Shown: one piece after another, positions 1 through 10,825 of the stretch
Layout: each line of letters starts with the position of its first letter
Position numbering within the stretch: the stretch's first letter is position 1
Assembly (NCBI GenBank): GCA_038373865.1
Contig: JAXGGA010004660.1
Coordinates: 1 to 64,000 of the forward strand
Origin: Uloborus plumipes
Taxonomy: Eukaryota > Arthropoda > Arachnida > Araneae > Uloboridae
DNA: 64,000 nt
Direction of reading: 5' to 3'
Made by a program: the position numbers and the translations under genes
Notes under the pieces: generated by a model
Told to the model about the DNA's origin: nothing
Database searches by the model: none
The model's input: the letters and a program-made list of their open reading frames with translations, nothing else

Positions 1-439
1 GATAAATACACCTGTTTAGTAACTTTTTTTAAACGTAACAGTTTAGAAAATTAGCTTAATTTATTAACAAAAATGTAACTAAATTGATTTCTTCTAACGC
101 TTAAATTATTTAAGTACCAAAATAATGCCATAGTTTATTCAGGGCTGTACTTAGGGCCCAGGGACGCTAAATTTCTTCCTTTTTAATACGCTTTTATTAG
201 TTTCACATGTGGGTTTGTTTGTTTTTTGTTTGTTTGTTTGTAGGTATGTAACTCTGACAAGGGGACCTTACAGGTTGTCACTCACCGATTTTGATGAGTT
301 TTATATATTATGTAGAGGGACCCACCCTAAGTATTTTAGCAAAAGGATATGCCCCAATGCGCCTTAGTTTCCGAGATATAACGATCCAAAGTTCAGCTCG
401 AAGTTATTATAGAGGTACGGTTGAGCAGTGGTCACAACA

Positions 440-507
440 GCGGCCGTAGCCCAGTGAGCAAGGTCCCCCACTTCGACCGCTGGAGGCCTGGGATCGAGTC
501 CCGTGAC
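440..507 (+). other. tRNA-like sequence in left foldback arm
   Basis: The segment has an A-box-like block (TAGCCCAGTGAGCAAGG, 447-463) and a B-box-like block (GGATCGAGTCC, 491-501) at tRNA-like spacing. I cannot fold a convincing acceptor or anticodon stem, so it is tRNA-derived or tRNA-like rather than a functional tRNA gene. It reads toward the centre of the foldback element. Confidence 0.55.
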
Positions 508-640
508 GTATTTTTTTTTTCTTTAATATCGAAAAAAATTCGATAGTTAATGGAAAATCGTTTAATTATTCATTTTTATTTTATTTATTTATTCATTTAG
601 AAAAGAATTTTTTTTTTTCAATTTTTAATATTGTTAATTC

Positions 641-706
641 ACGGGACTCGATCCCCAGACCTCCAGCGGTCGGAGTGGGGGACCTTGCTCACTGGGCTAC
701 GGCCGC
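641..706 (-). other. tRNA-like sequence in right foldback arm
   Basis: This is the reverse-complement partner of 440-507, with the same A- and B-box-like blocks on the minus strand. The two copies converge on the AT-rich centre. Confidence 0.55.
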
Positions 707-891
707 TGTTGTGCCCACTGCTCAACCGTACCTCTGTAACAACTTCGAGCTGAACTTTGGATCGTTATATCTCAAAAACTAAGGCGCATTGAGGAATATA
801 TTTTTGCTAAAATACTTAGGGTGGGTCCCTCTACATAATATATAAAACTCATCAAAATCGGTGAGTGATAACCTGTAAGGTCCCCTTGTGA

Positions 892-2460
892 GTCAAAGAT
901 AAAATTCACGTTCTTTACAAACGTAAAAGTAATATGTTAAAAACCATTATTATTACTAAAGGCTAAACTATATTGCATGTTGATGTATAATAAGTGCATT
1001 TGCCATTAGTTCTGAGTAGGGCATCGATCGTCCACAAAATGCATATTATAAGTGCAAGTAAACTTAGCGGATATTCAACAGTTTTCAAAATCTTCTTTTG
1101 AATTTGATTTACTCTAAAAGCGTATTTTTTAGTTTTTTTAAAGTATATTTAGGATTATTTCTTTTTTTCACACAAAGAAATTAAACAAATAAATTTGCTG
1201 TAAAGGCTTTTTTTTTCCTTTTGCAAAAACGGAATACCGTTTAATCACCGCGTAGCCGGCAATTTTCTTCTAGAACATTTTCTTTAAGAGTTATTTGGGG
1301 ACGTTTGAAATCAAATTAGTTCATGTAATTATTGCTTTCTTTGTAACAACTAAGTGGTGGAAGGGGAGGTGAAATTTCAAGAGAAAAAATGGTATTATAT
1401 TCAACTCCACATTTAAATACTGATTGTAACGAAGGTACAGTACTATGTCTGAGCTGATTAACGCCAGAAATGAATAAGCATCTCTACCTTTAAGATTCTT
1501 CTACAAACAAAATTTTGTCTGAATACTTGCATTACTTCTTGATATACATCACTCACAAATAATGAAAAATAAAAAGTTCAATTGCTCTGCTTCCTCGATG
1601 ATGTGGCGTATCTTCTGAAGGCTTCCTATGGGCCAATTTTTATTTGATTTCGTCTGAACCTTCTTCAGACATAGTAATCACGCTATGCTGAAAACGTTCC
1701 ATTACATTCTTGCATGTAAAAACTTGGAAGAACTAGCGGCAAAAACCAATCAGCACTGAACCACATATTCGTTGGTATATGTATGTACCGAATTTCATTC
1801 CAATTTACGCAGTAAGTTTTGTGGTAGAGTCGCCCCAAAAAAATGGGTCACGCAGATACACACTTACACATTTTCCTTTAAAAAAATAAACGATAAAATT
1901 GAATTCAGCACACATCAGAACGTGTAAATTCTTCCAAATTGACAATTTTTCACTGATCCAATACTTTCTTTTACACATTTTATGAAGAAGAAAATAAAAA
2001 CACCTCTATCATTTAAATTATATAGACTTGCTTTCGATCATGTAAGAAATTTTAACAAAAACAAATGTCAAACATTGTATATCTGTCTTATTCATTTCAC
2101 ATTTCTTCAACTTCTTTTTTAACACATAAATTTTCCTTTCGATATCAATTAAACTTGGCTTGAGCTGCTAATCTATTCGTTTTTAAGTTGGTAAATAGCG
2201 AGTCACGCTGAAACTGAGCTATTGTAAATAAATAACGGACGCTTGTTTGATAACTATTTGTTTCTTGGAAAACGCTCGAAACGGTTACAAGCCGAAAGGG
2301 TAATTTTTTTTTTTTAGTATTTTTCAAAAATTTTAGTCCATTCTATCATTAACGCACACGTTCATCAACAGCAATTAGCAATCTTTTGCTAATTTGGTGT
2401 AAAACAGCATTTTCATATAATTTAATTTTTGGTACTATCAATGTCGGATCTTCTACATTT
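892..2460. other. No gene seen; possible LINE tail
   Basis: AT-rich sequence without a supportable gene. At about 1785-1870 there is text resembling the 3' end of arthropod non-LTR elements (a block of the type ACCGAATTTCATTCCAA followed by TACGCAGTAAG), too short to classify. The short minus-strand frame at 2145-2327 has no recognisable features. Confidence 0.4.
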
Positions 2461-2932
2461 TTGTCTGACGACATTTGAACTGGCGACATTTTTGCCCGCG
2501 ACATTTTTGACCGGCGACATTTTGGACACGCGACATTTTGGACCGACAACATTTTGAACACGCGACATTTTTGACCGGCGACATTTTGGACACGCGACAT
2601 TTTTGACCGGCGACATTTTGGACACGCGACATTTTTGACCGGCGACATTTTTGACCGGCGACATTTCGGACACACGACATTTTGGACTGGCGACATTTTG
2701 GCCCACGACATTTTGGACCTTCGACATTTTTGCTCGCGACATTTTGAACCGCGACATTTTGGACCGGCGACATTTTGACCAGCGACATTTTAGACCGCGA
2801 CATTTTGGACCGGCGACATTTCGGACCGGCGACATTTTGACCCGCGACATTTTGGCCCGCGACATTTTTTCCCAGCGACATTTTGGCCGCGACATTTTGG
2901 CCCGCGACATTTCGGCCGCGACATTTTGGACG
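2461..2932. repeat. 16-bp minisatellite, about 30 copies
   Basis: Degenerate tandem units of 15-17 bp share the core CGACATTTT, with spacers such as GGACCGG, TGACCGG and GGACACG. Because the unit rarely contains stops, overlapping ORFs run through it on both strands (repeats of the type NVAGPKCR/KMSR). These are artefacts of the repeat, not genes. The array is far more GC-rich than its surroundings. Confidence 0.95.
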
Positions 2933-3197
2933 TATACCATAACAACATATAAAATAACGTTGAAAAGCACAAATGCTGAATGCTGAAGGTACGTCAAATA
3001 ACCAGTACAGACAAGATTTTAGTTGATATAGCTGATGGTAGGGGTTGAGTGCGGAGCGGAGTCCACAAAGCCATGAACCCAAGCTGTTTACAAGGCATTG
3101 TGCAACTTGGTGCTGATTCCATAAAGATATTCTCTGCTTTTACATGGCATTGACTAGATCCAACTGTACCTATGACTGACTGAAAACGATTACATAT

Positions 3198-3417
3198 CCC
3201 TACACTGCATAGCGTTGCCAATTGGATACATGGACTACTTTTCCTTATGACCATGCATAAGGCAATTCAAGCATAAAAGGCAAGTATTAGGTATCTTTAA
3301 TGCAAATATAACCAACTATCTTCAAAATTAATATTTCAAAAATGTGATCCAATGTTTTCTTATTACACTAAAAAACATACATGTCTTTTAAAGAACAAAA
3401 AATCATGCTGTGTAGGG
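3198..3417. mobile_element. piggyBac-like MITE, copy 1
   Basis: It begins CCCTACACTGCAT and ends with the near reverse complement ATGCTGTGTAGGG, followed by TTAA. Copy 2 at 22863-23084 is similar throughout and has TTAA on both sides. CCC...GGG termini on a TTAA target are the hallmark of piggyBac. The left TTAA of this copy has decayed. About 220 bp, no coding capacity. Confidence 0.75.
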
Positions 3418-4540
3418 TTAAGACTACTTACGACCATTTATGAATTGCATCTACCCTCCAAAAAAAGCGTGGAAATTTTTAGGATGCCAATGTACCTTGC
3501 CCCTCCACCACAAACGATCGCCAATAGACTAAAAAAAAAAAAAACATTCTGGATCGTTTGAACAAATTATTTTTGCCTCCAAATCCCCGACATTATGCCA
3601 TATATCATTTATGTGACATAACAGATAGGGTCAGGTGGGGTAAAATGGGTCAAGGGGTAAAATGGGTCAGGTTTTTTAGAAAATTCCTAAACATATGTGA
3701 AAATAATATTTTTATTCTGAATTGCCGATTGCATGTATTATTGACACCATGTAACATTTTATATGCAAAATAAGGTGCAACTTCTACTTTGAAATTACAG
3801 ATACTAGCGATTAAGTGTCTCGCTCAAAAGAAGCTCGAATATGTTCAGATAAACTTTTGATTTAAAGAAAACTAAATGGAAATACACATTAGGTTTTTAA
3901 CCTACTGTATAGAGCACATTTTCAGCAATAACTTCCTAAAATGTTGAAGAAAAAACAACAAAAGTGAATTTTTCAGGGTATTAAAACATGCGTGGGGTAA
4001 AATAAGTCATGTTTTGCGTTAAGTTAGGCTTAGTATATGTTTTTTCTTACTAACTCATGTTTTGTTATCATGTATGTACTAATATAAAACAAGAAATATA
4101 TTTCTTCGTCATTCTTTTGATACACAAATGTATAAACCTATAGCCTATAGTTCAAAATAATCAAATTTAATCAAACAGTCAAAATTAAGAGCATAGCTTT
4201 TGTTCGACGAGCCTTCTTCAGGAAATGTTGTTCGGGAGCGAAGCAAAAGTGACTTCTTTCCCCTAAAAAGAGAACCTGGGCAACCAAATCGTAAAAAAAA
4301 CATTTTACGAGATTTTTATTTTTAATTAATGCAGTTGAAGAAACAGCATCAACATCTTAGATCTCAAGAACAAGTGAGGCTGTTTCTTCGATGTTGGAAC
4401 AAGGCGGGTTAAACATGTGTTTATTTTTATGCATATTAAAACTTCTATTGAAAGCACAATCTCATTTACACCAATAACCAAATGTAAAGAAGAAACTTAA
4501 AAGATACCAGAAGAGAAAACTACACACATGCAGAAATAAA

Positions 4541-6249
4541 CTTCTGAAAATTTAACGAGCTCGACAATATTGAAAAGATGGCATACTGAAAACGTCTAAA
4601 GAGATTAAAAAAACCAATTAAACTGACTGAAAATTTAACGATATCGACAATGTTGAAAAGATGGCATACTGAAAACGTCTAAAGAGATAAAAAGCCAATT
4701 AAACTGACTGAAAATTTAACGAGCTCGACAGTATTGAAAAGATGGCATACTGAAAACGTCTAAAGAGATAAAAAGCCAATTAAACTTCTGAAAATTTAAC
4801 GAGCTCGACAATATTGAAAAGATGGCATACTGAAAACGTCTAAAGAGATAAAAAACCAATTAAACTGACTGAAAATTTAACGAGCTCGCCAATATTGAAA
4901 AGATGGCATACTGAAAACGTCTAAAGAGATAAAAAACCAATTAAACTGACTGAAAATTTAACGATCTCGACAATATTGAAAAGATGGCATACTGAAAACG
5001 TCTAAAGAGATAAAAAAACCAATTAAACTGACTGAAAGTTTAACGAGCTCGACAATATTGAAAAAATGGCATACTGAAAACGTCTAAAGAGATAAAAAAC
5101 CAATTAAACTGACTGAAAATTTAACGAGTTCGACAATATTGAAAAGATGGCATACTGAAAACGTCTAAAGAGATTAAAAAAACCAATTAAACTGACTGAA
5201 AATTTAACGATATCGACAATGTTGAAAAGATGGCATGCTGAAAACGTCTAAAGAGATAAAAAGCCAATTAAACTGACTGAAAATTTAACGATCTCGACAA
5301 TATTGAAAAGATGGCATACTGAAAACGTCTAAAGAGATAAAAAGCCAATTAAACTTCTGAAAATTTAACGAGCTCGACAATATTGAAAAGATGGCATACT
5401 GAAAACGTCTAAAGAGATAAAAAGCCAATTAAACTGACTGAAAATTTAACGAGCTCGACAATATTGAAAAGATGGCATACTGAAAACGTCTAAAGAGATT
5501 AAAAAAACCAATTAAACTGACTGAAAATTTAACGATCTCGACAATATTGAAAAGATGGCATACTGAAAACGTCTAAAGAGATAAAAAGCCAATTAAACTT
5601 CTGAAAATTTAACGAGCTCGACAATATTGAAAAGATGGCATACTGAAAACGTCTAAAGAGATAAAAAGCCAATTAAACTGACTGAAAATTTAACGAGCTC
5701 GACAATATTCAAAAGATGGCATACTGAAAACGTCTAAAGAGATTAAAAAAACCAATTAAACTGACTGAAAATTTAACGATCTCGACAATATTGAAAAGAT
5801 GGCATACTGAAAACGTCTAAAGAGATAAAAAGCCAATTAAACTTCTGAAAATTTAACGATCTCGACAATATTGAAAAGATGGCATACTGAAAACGTCTAA
5901 AGAGATAAAAAGCCAATTAAACTTCTGAAAATTTAACGAGCTCGACAATTTTGAAAAGATGGCATACTGAAAACGTCTAAAGAGATTAAAAAAACCAATT
6001 AAACTGACTGAAAATTTAACGATCTCGACAATATTGAAAAGATGGCATACTGAAAACGTCTAAAGAGATAAAAAGCCAATTAAACTGACTGAAAATTTAA
6101 CGATCTCGACAATATTGAAAAGATGGCATACTAAAAACGTCTAAAGAGATAAAAAGCCAATTAAACTGACTGAAAATTTAACGAGCTCGCCAATATTGAA
6201 AAGATGGCATACTGAAAACGCCCAAAGAGATAAAAAGTCAATTAAACTG
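4541..6249. repeat. ~81-bp satellite array, 21 units, partly higher-order
   Basis: I count 21 units of 80-83 bp, each with the core GATGGCATACTGAAAACGTC. Units differ at three diagnostic places: the start (CTTCTG or GACTG), a 6-bp palindrome-like block (GAGCTC, GATCTC or GATATC), and the A-rich end (ATAAAAAGCC or ATTAAAAAAACC). From about 5348 to 5840 the variants recur in the same order every three units, a trimeric higher-order repeat. The final unit is diverged (GCCCAAAG). No ORF runs through it. Confidence 0.95.
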
Positions 6250-6558
6250 ACACACAGACACAAAACTAAATAAATAATAAATAAAGCTTTTGTTTAAAAG
6301 AAATTTATAACTGAGTCAAAGTACATTGATAGCAACCTTTAAAAGTTGGAAAGTGGAAACAAGTTAAGTTTTTTGGGGAAATTTTCAAAAAGTATATTTT
6401 TAGCCGTCATTCTTCCCCACAATGTAGAATAACGTGAAATAAAATTTAAAAATAGTGAAAGGTTTTTATTTTTCGGAGAAAGATGATGTTTGGAAATATG
6501 ATGCATCATAAACAGTGCTAGACATTACTAGCCCTGAGATGAATAGAGGATAATATTA

Positions 6559-7117
6559 CAGTGAACTCTCACTTATACGCCGCCTCATTTATGCGCCTTT
6601 TTCAATTATGCGACGATTTTAAACAGTCCCAGCACATTCCATAGCAAAATGTTGATAACATCATTCGTTTATGCGTCGCTCTAAAGATAAATATTTCACT
6701 TATGCGCCGAATTTTCCCTTAAATGTATGAAAATTTATTTATTTACCTTAAAAACTAAGCATTTTTCTTCACTTTCCTCTTTAATCTTTCGCCTTTATTG
6801 CTCACGGAAGGCATTTTTTCTGCATGAACTAGAGTTCGGAGAGGGACAACTATCTATTATACATCGTTTTAAAGGGAACAATTTGTAATTAGGTATGCTA
6901 CAATTTTTGTCTTCTCTTTATCATTGTAGTTACGTTCCAGTAATTGCCAAATCGTAGTAACATATCCCAAGCCTATAGAAACATTCTTATTCATTCTCTC
7001 ATGAGAACCTATGTTGTGTTTTAGTCCTTTAAATAGGCTTGTTCACTTATACGTCTCTCGCACTTATGCGCCTTTTTCTGTTGGTCCGCAGGGCAGGCGC
7101 ATAAGTGAGAGTTCACT
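6559..7117 (+). mobile_element. Tigger/pogo-like MITE, copy A
   Basis: It starts CAGTGAACTCTCACTTAT after TA and ends in the reverse complement (ATAAGTGAGAGTTCACT). Motifs such as TTATGCG and AAGTGA recur inside. Related copies lie at 18772-19332 (same orientation), 32417-34163 and 36953-37506 (opposite). CAGT termini with TA targets point to the pogo/Tigger branch of Tc1/mariner. No transposase frame remains. Confidence 0.8.
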
Positions 7118-7455
7118 AGAAATATTTATGTACTAACTGTTTTCTCATTAATTAACCAAAGAACAAAATTTTTATTTAATGCATAGTTAAAATAAATCTT
7201 TTAAAGCATGACACATTTTACCCCACGCTATGGGATAAAATGAGCCACTGCCAACACATTTTGTAACTTCTTTATCATCAATATTTTGTTTTTTACAAGA
7301 TATTTCACTTGAAATGTCATGAGGAAGAGCCGTTTGCATATCTTGAGCAGTTTTATCGCTGGTGGAGTCAATATATTTCTTGCTGTCAAACCCTGATTGT
7401 AAAATTGCTCTTTTTTGACCCATTTTACCCCACCTGACATTACATTAGTTCCTGT

Positions 7456-7916
7456 CAGGGGTGCCCATCCCCCCCTCAAGCTCAATGGCGCAAACTCCCC
7501 CCCCCCCCCAATTTTTTTAACAACCCTCTTATGCTGTTTATTTTTATTTATTACCCCTCTTTTTTATTTCATTTGTTTTTTAAAAATATTCATTTTTTTT
7601 TAATTATAACCATTATTTTTTTTAAATATTATTAATTTTTTAAATGTTCGAATTATGCGCAGAGTAGAATCGCTTTTTTTTCCGTCTAGACATTCCAAGC
7701 ACACTACACACGCACACAAAAAAATGAATAACTAAAAAGAATAATAAAGAAATAAAAGAAAAAATAAAATTAAAAAATCAATAAATAATTTTTATTAAAA
7801 AAAGAGCGTTTATGATTTAAATTAAAAAAAGAAATTAACAAATAATTTTAATAAATTCATAAATTGGTTTTAAAAAATCCCCCCCCCCCCCATTTCTGAC
7901 CCTGTGGGCACCCCTG
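7456..7916. mobile_element. hAT-like MITE with C-homopolymers, copy 1
   Basis: Termini CAGGGGTGCCCA and TGGGCACCCCTG are exact inverse repeats typical of hAT elements. The flanking octamers GTTCCTGT and GTTCTTGC agree at 6 of 8 positions, a plausible decayed 8-bp duplication. The interior is A/T-rich with two long C runs. A partial reverse copy is at 16477-16813. It sits against a Tc1-like remnant. Confidence 0.8.
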
Positions 7917-7920
7917 GTTC

Positions 7921-8117
7921 TTGCAAAAAATGCAATGGCCCCCACGTTTGCAATTATGGCCTCCTGTAGCTCTCTCTGCTATATGGCTAAATATTTCCCT
8001 GGGAATCTTCCAATACTTGTTGAGTCCATGCCAGAGCGAGTTGTTGCATTTCTCCGAGCAAACAGGAGACCGACGCGATGTTAAGAGGTATCCCGTGACT
8101 TTTGTTACCTCAATGTA
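7921..8117 (+). pseudogene. Tc1-like transposase 3' fragment
   Basis: About 200 bp are collinear with the 3' end of the Tc1-like element at 32657-33875 (reverse orientation there), from the end of the transposase through the terminal repeat. The last bases (GACTTTTGTTACCTCAATGT) match its inverted terminal repeat with two changes. All upstream parts are missing, so this is a dead fragment, broken next to the hAT-like MITE. Confidence 0.75.
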
Positions 8118-9426
8118 TATGAAGTAAAATAAAAAATAAGATAAATTAACTAAATTAGAAATTAAGGGAAACGAAGCGAATGACTACTCACGCAACCTTG
8201 CATAGAAATTAAGCTCAATATCCCGGACTGCACTAATGAAGTCGTCATAATTTTTATTTTATCTTAAACCCTTCTGCAACTCAGCAAGCGGGCGATGATT
8301 GAATGAAAAACATCATTCGCCTAGTAGTCATTTTTGGCCAAATGGTATGCAAAGAAGTTTTTAAAACGCAGTTAATGCTTCATCTTAGGATAAAAAAAAT
8401 GGAGGAAAATTAGTGTTAAACGTATGCGAAAAGGAAAATATTTTCAGAATTTCGGCACTGCATGAGAAAAAAATTCAGTTATGATTAATAACGACATTGC
8501 TGGTAGCTGAGAAAGATTGGAGATTGAAATAAGCTGTCAGTTGTGCACCAATTTACGTCACATATCTGAATATTTCTGTACTTAACGAACAAGAGGAGTA
8601 TGCGGAAAGAAAATGACCACCGGTTTCGGAAAGGATTTACTGATGGGTTCTGGAACGCAACCTTGCGGCGCGCCGCTGCTTAATTTTTCAAAGTTTGCCG
8701 CCTAATTTGTCAAAATTCACTGCAAAAAAAATCTAACACATCAAACTTCCCCTCCGAGAGGCTCCCGTGGACTTGCATGTAAGTTTAGCCCTGGTCCAGA
8801 CTCAGTCCTTTGACTCGTCAACCCTAGTTCTATATTAAGCTAGAAGTAAAGAACCCTATCGAAAATTTAGTAAAAAACTGCTTTTTGCATTATTGCTAGC
8901 TGGCACAAGACAACAACAAAAAGTCAATTACGTATATTTTCAATTTATTCAGGTGTTTTGACGCTAACAGTTGATTGTTCAATCGTTTTTAAATTAAAAA
9001 GGGATTTTTGGATAGGTTGCCTAAAAACAGAGAAACAAGTTTACAACTTGTACTGTTTTGCGCTTTTACCCAAGCAACCTTTTCTCTCTCTTTTTCCTTC
9101 TTTGTTATCTACTTCTTAACTCTATCTTCTACCCTGTGTCAATACCAAATTATATACTTAGTACTTGATGCTTTTTTGGATATCCAGCCATTAGAACCCA
9201 TTATTTTTTAATTCCAAGAGCAATTATCGAAGACCCCTCTTCCGCTATTATACTCAGTTACTTTAAAATAGGCGCATCAAGTTTAGAAATTTTACTCGTA
9301 ACCATGGAAATCGTACGAAAAAAAACAGCTCCACTCTATTTTTATGCACTGCCGTTGAGGCATTTTTTTTTTTATGTTTATCGAATTCGGCTTACACTTT
9401 TATTTACATCCTTATGTCTCAGTTAT
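8118..9426. other. No gene seen
   Basis: No supportable coding region. A GC-richer patch at about 8650-8810 (GCGGCGCGCCGC) looks like old repeat material but I cannot classify it. The short frame at 9008-9211 has no recognisable features. Confidence 0.3.
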
Positions 9427-9708
9427 TGGGCCGTGGTATCCCGATTGGTAAGGCGTCGGACTCGTGACCGGAAAGACCCGGGTTCGATCCCAGCCGATCA
9501 AAGATTTACCGCCCTGATTAATGGCTGGGGGACGTTAAATATGTCGTGGTCACAAAGTCCTCCAAGTGAAATGATACCTCTGAGGGTACTCAGCCAAGGG
9601 TTTTTGCTCGACCCTTGGTTCTGGTTCAAAAATAACAGAGCGCTCTTCAGGGCCCTATCCCGGTTAAACAACGAGGTACGGGGGACCCTGGAGTGTGTGA
9701 TTGTCTCA
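9427..9708 (+). mobile_element. tRNA-derived SINE
   Basis: The head (9430-9505) has a clear A box (TGGTATCCCGATTGGTAAGG) and B box (GGTTCGATCCC) at tRNA spacing. The arms do not pair well enough for a real tRNA. It runs directly into an unrelated ~200-bp body that ends near a GGGACCCTGGAGTG block. That head-plus-body structure is a SINE. The long frame across it (9304-9750) is accidental. Confidence 0.75.
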
Positions 9709-9822
9709 GTTATTTCTCATCGTTTTCTTGCAAATCTAGGCATACATTAATGTAGCAAAAATTTCTAAGAAAATGCTGTGCTTTATTAATGGTGGTTTTT
9801 CGATAGAATAATAGTTTACGCA

Positions 9823-10825
9823 CAAAGAATTTTAACCGTTTGCATTTAACCATTATTGCAAAAAACTAAGGATGGAAAGCGTCCACAGTGACATAATTAT
9901 GACAACCATCAGGGGAAAGTGCAGAGTGGGAAATTACTTTTACTTTGAGCCGCCTCCTCCGTTACACAGGGTATAGATAATAGCGCCTGACGTAGCGCGT
10001 AATTTAATTTCATCTATTCCAGATCATTCAATACATCCACAAGAGCTTAACCCATTGATGACCAAGTATTTTTTTAACAACTTTTTTTCAATTTTTATCT
10101 GATTAAAACTTTTATTTGGAATAGTTTACATAAATTTTAGGCGTAAAATAGATCGTCGTTGCAATATTTATTCAGTTATTTAACGTCCTGTTTATAGGAC
10201 AATAGGTAGATATGTGCGCAAAATACGAACTTACTTGATTTTACTTTTGAAAAGTAACATTACAGAAATCATCTGTGATCAGTTTTATGCAAATCATTTT
10301 AAAATAGTTTAGTTTTATGAAAAATAAGTTTGCAAAAAATACTTTCTGTGGCCACCCATGCTGGATCGTTGCTTGACTGATTTGTCTGAAAATAGCTGTC
10401 AAATATACTCTGATGTCCAAATACCCAGGTAGCACAAAAAACGTTTAAACGTTTTATAAACGTTTTTAATCAGTTGTTGCAACGTTAATAACCATTTTAC
10501 AACCCTTAAAAAACGAAGTGTGCTACTTGGAAAGTGGCTCTAACTGGTTTCCTCGAGAAGAAGGACTACTTAACAGGTGAAAAACAGCTTCAGTTAAAAA
10601 TTAAATTAGAGTTCAGTTAAAAATTAAATTCAGTTAGAAATTAAATTACTCCCTACGTCAGTCGCTATTATCTATACCCTGTGCAACGAGAAGAGGCGGC
10701 TCAAAGTAAAAGTAATTTCCCACTCTGCACTTTTCCCTGATGGTTGTCATAGTTATGTCGCTATGGGCGTTTTCCACCCTTAGTTTTTTACAAGAATGGT
10801 TAAATGCAAACGGTTAAAATATAAA
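9823..10825. mobile_element. Inverted-repeat element with ~185-bp arms
   Basis: The left arm (about 9823-10010) and right arm (about 10640-10825) are reverse complements with modest divergence. Shared blocks include AAGTAAAAGTAATTTCCCAC, ATGACAACCATCAGGG (in reverse) and TAAATGCAAACGG. The ~630-bp centre has no transposase. A TTAACCCATT at 10047 and AATGGGTTAA near 10898 look like piggyBac-style ends that partly overlap this element, so the true boundaries may be composite. Confidence 0.7.

Larger units (their letters stand above)
258..888. mobile_element. Foldback (long inverted repeat) element carrying tRNA-like sequences
   Basis: Two arms of roughly 250 bp are near-perfect reverse complements. 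The ends read CAAGGGGACCTTACAGG and its reverse complement, around an AT-rich centre (about 510-635). TGA flanks both ends (255-257, 889-891), a candidate 3-bp target duplication. The related repeat near 21.8 kb has an uninterrupted site at the same position. No transposase ORF is present, so it is a non-autonomous element. Each arm contains an inward-facing tRNA-like segment. The superfamily is not assignable from termini alone. Confidence 0.85.
190..1150. repeat. Dispersed repeat, copy 1, split by a foldback element
   Basis: The flanks of the foldback element (190-257 and 892-1150) match a second copy at about 21768-22858. Shared blocks include the run around GTATGTAACTCTGA, the run around AAAATTCACGTTCTTT and the run around AAAGCGTATTTTTTAG. 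The second copy lacks the foldback insertion, so it serves as an approximate empty site. No coding potential is seen; class unknown. Confidence 0.6.
3631..7436. mobile_element. 3.8-kb inverted-repeat element containing a satellite array
   Basis: The left end TCAGGTGGGGTAAAATGGGT (3631) is matched in reverse at 7415-7436. A related subterminal block (GTGGGGTAAAAT, ~3993; reverse ~7216-7225) lies inside both ends. Between them are the 81-bp tandem array (4541-6249) and a Tigger-like MITE (6559-7117). No transposase is recognisable; a 78-codon minus frame near 7187-7423 overlaps the terminal repeat and is not recognisable. Interpretation as one non-autonomous transposon rests on the matching termini; target-site duplications were not found. 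Confidence 0.6.

Noticed and set aside
2349..3082. Overlapping 111-209 codon frames on both strands
   Set aside because: They all lie in the 16-bp minisatellite; repetitive composition and presence in several frames show they are repeat artefacts.
4541..6249. CRISPR array
   Set aside because: Repeats are head-to-tail 81-bp monomers with no unique spacers; this is a eukaryotic satellite.
9304..9750. 148-codon plus frame
   Set aside because: It runs through a tRNA-derived SINE and its flank; not a protein gene.
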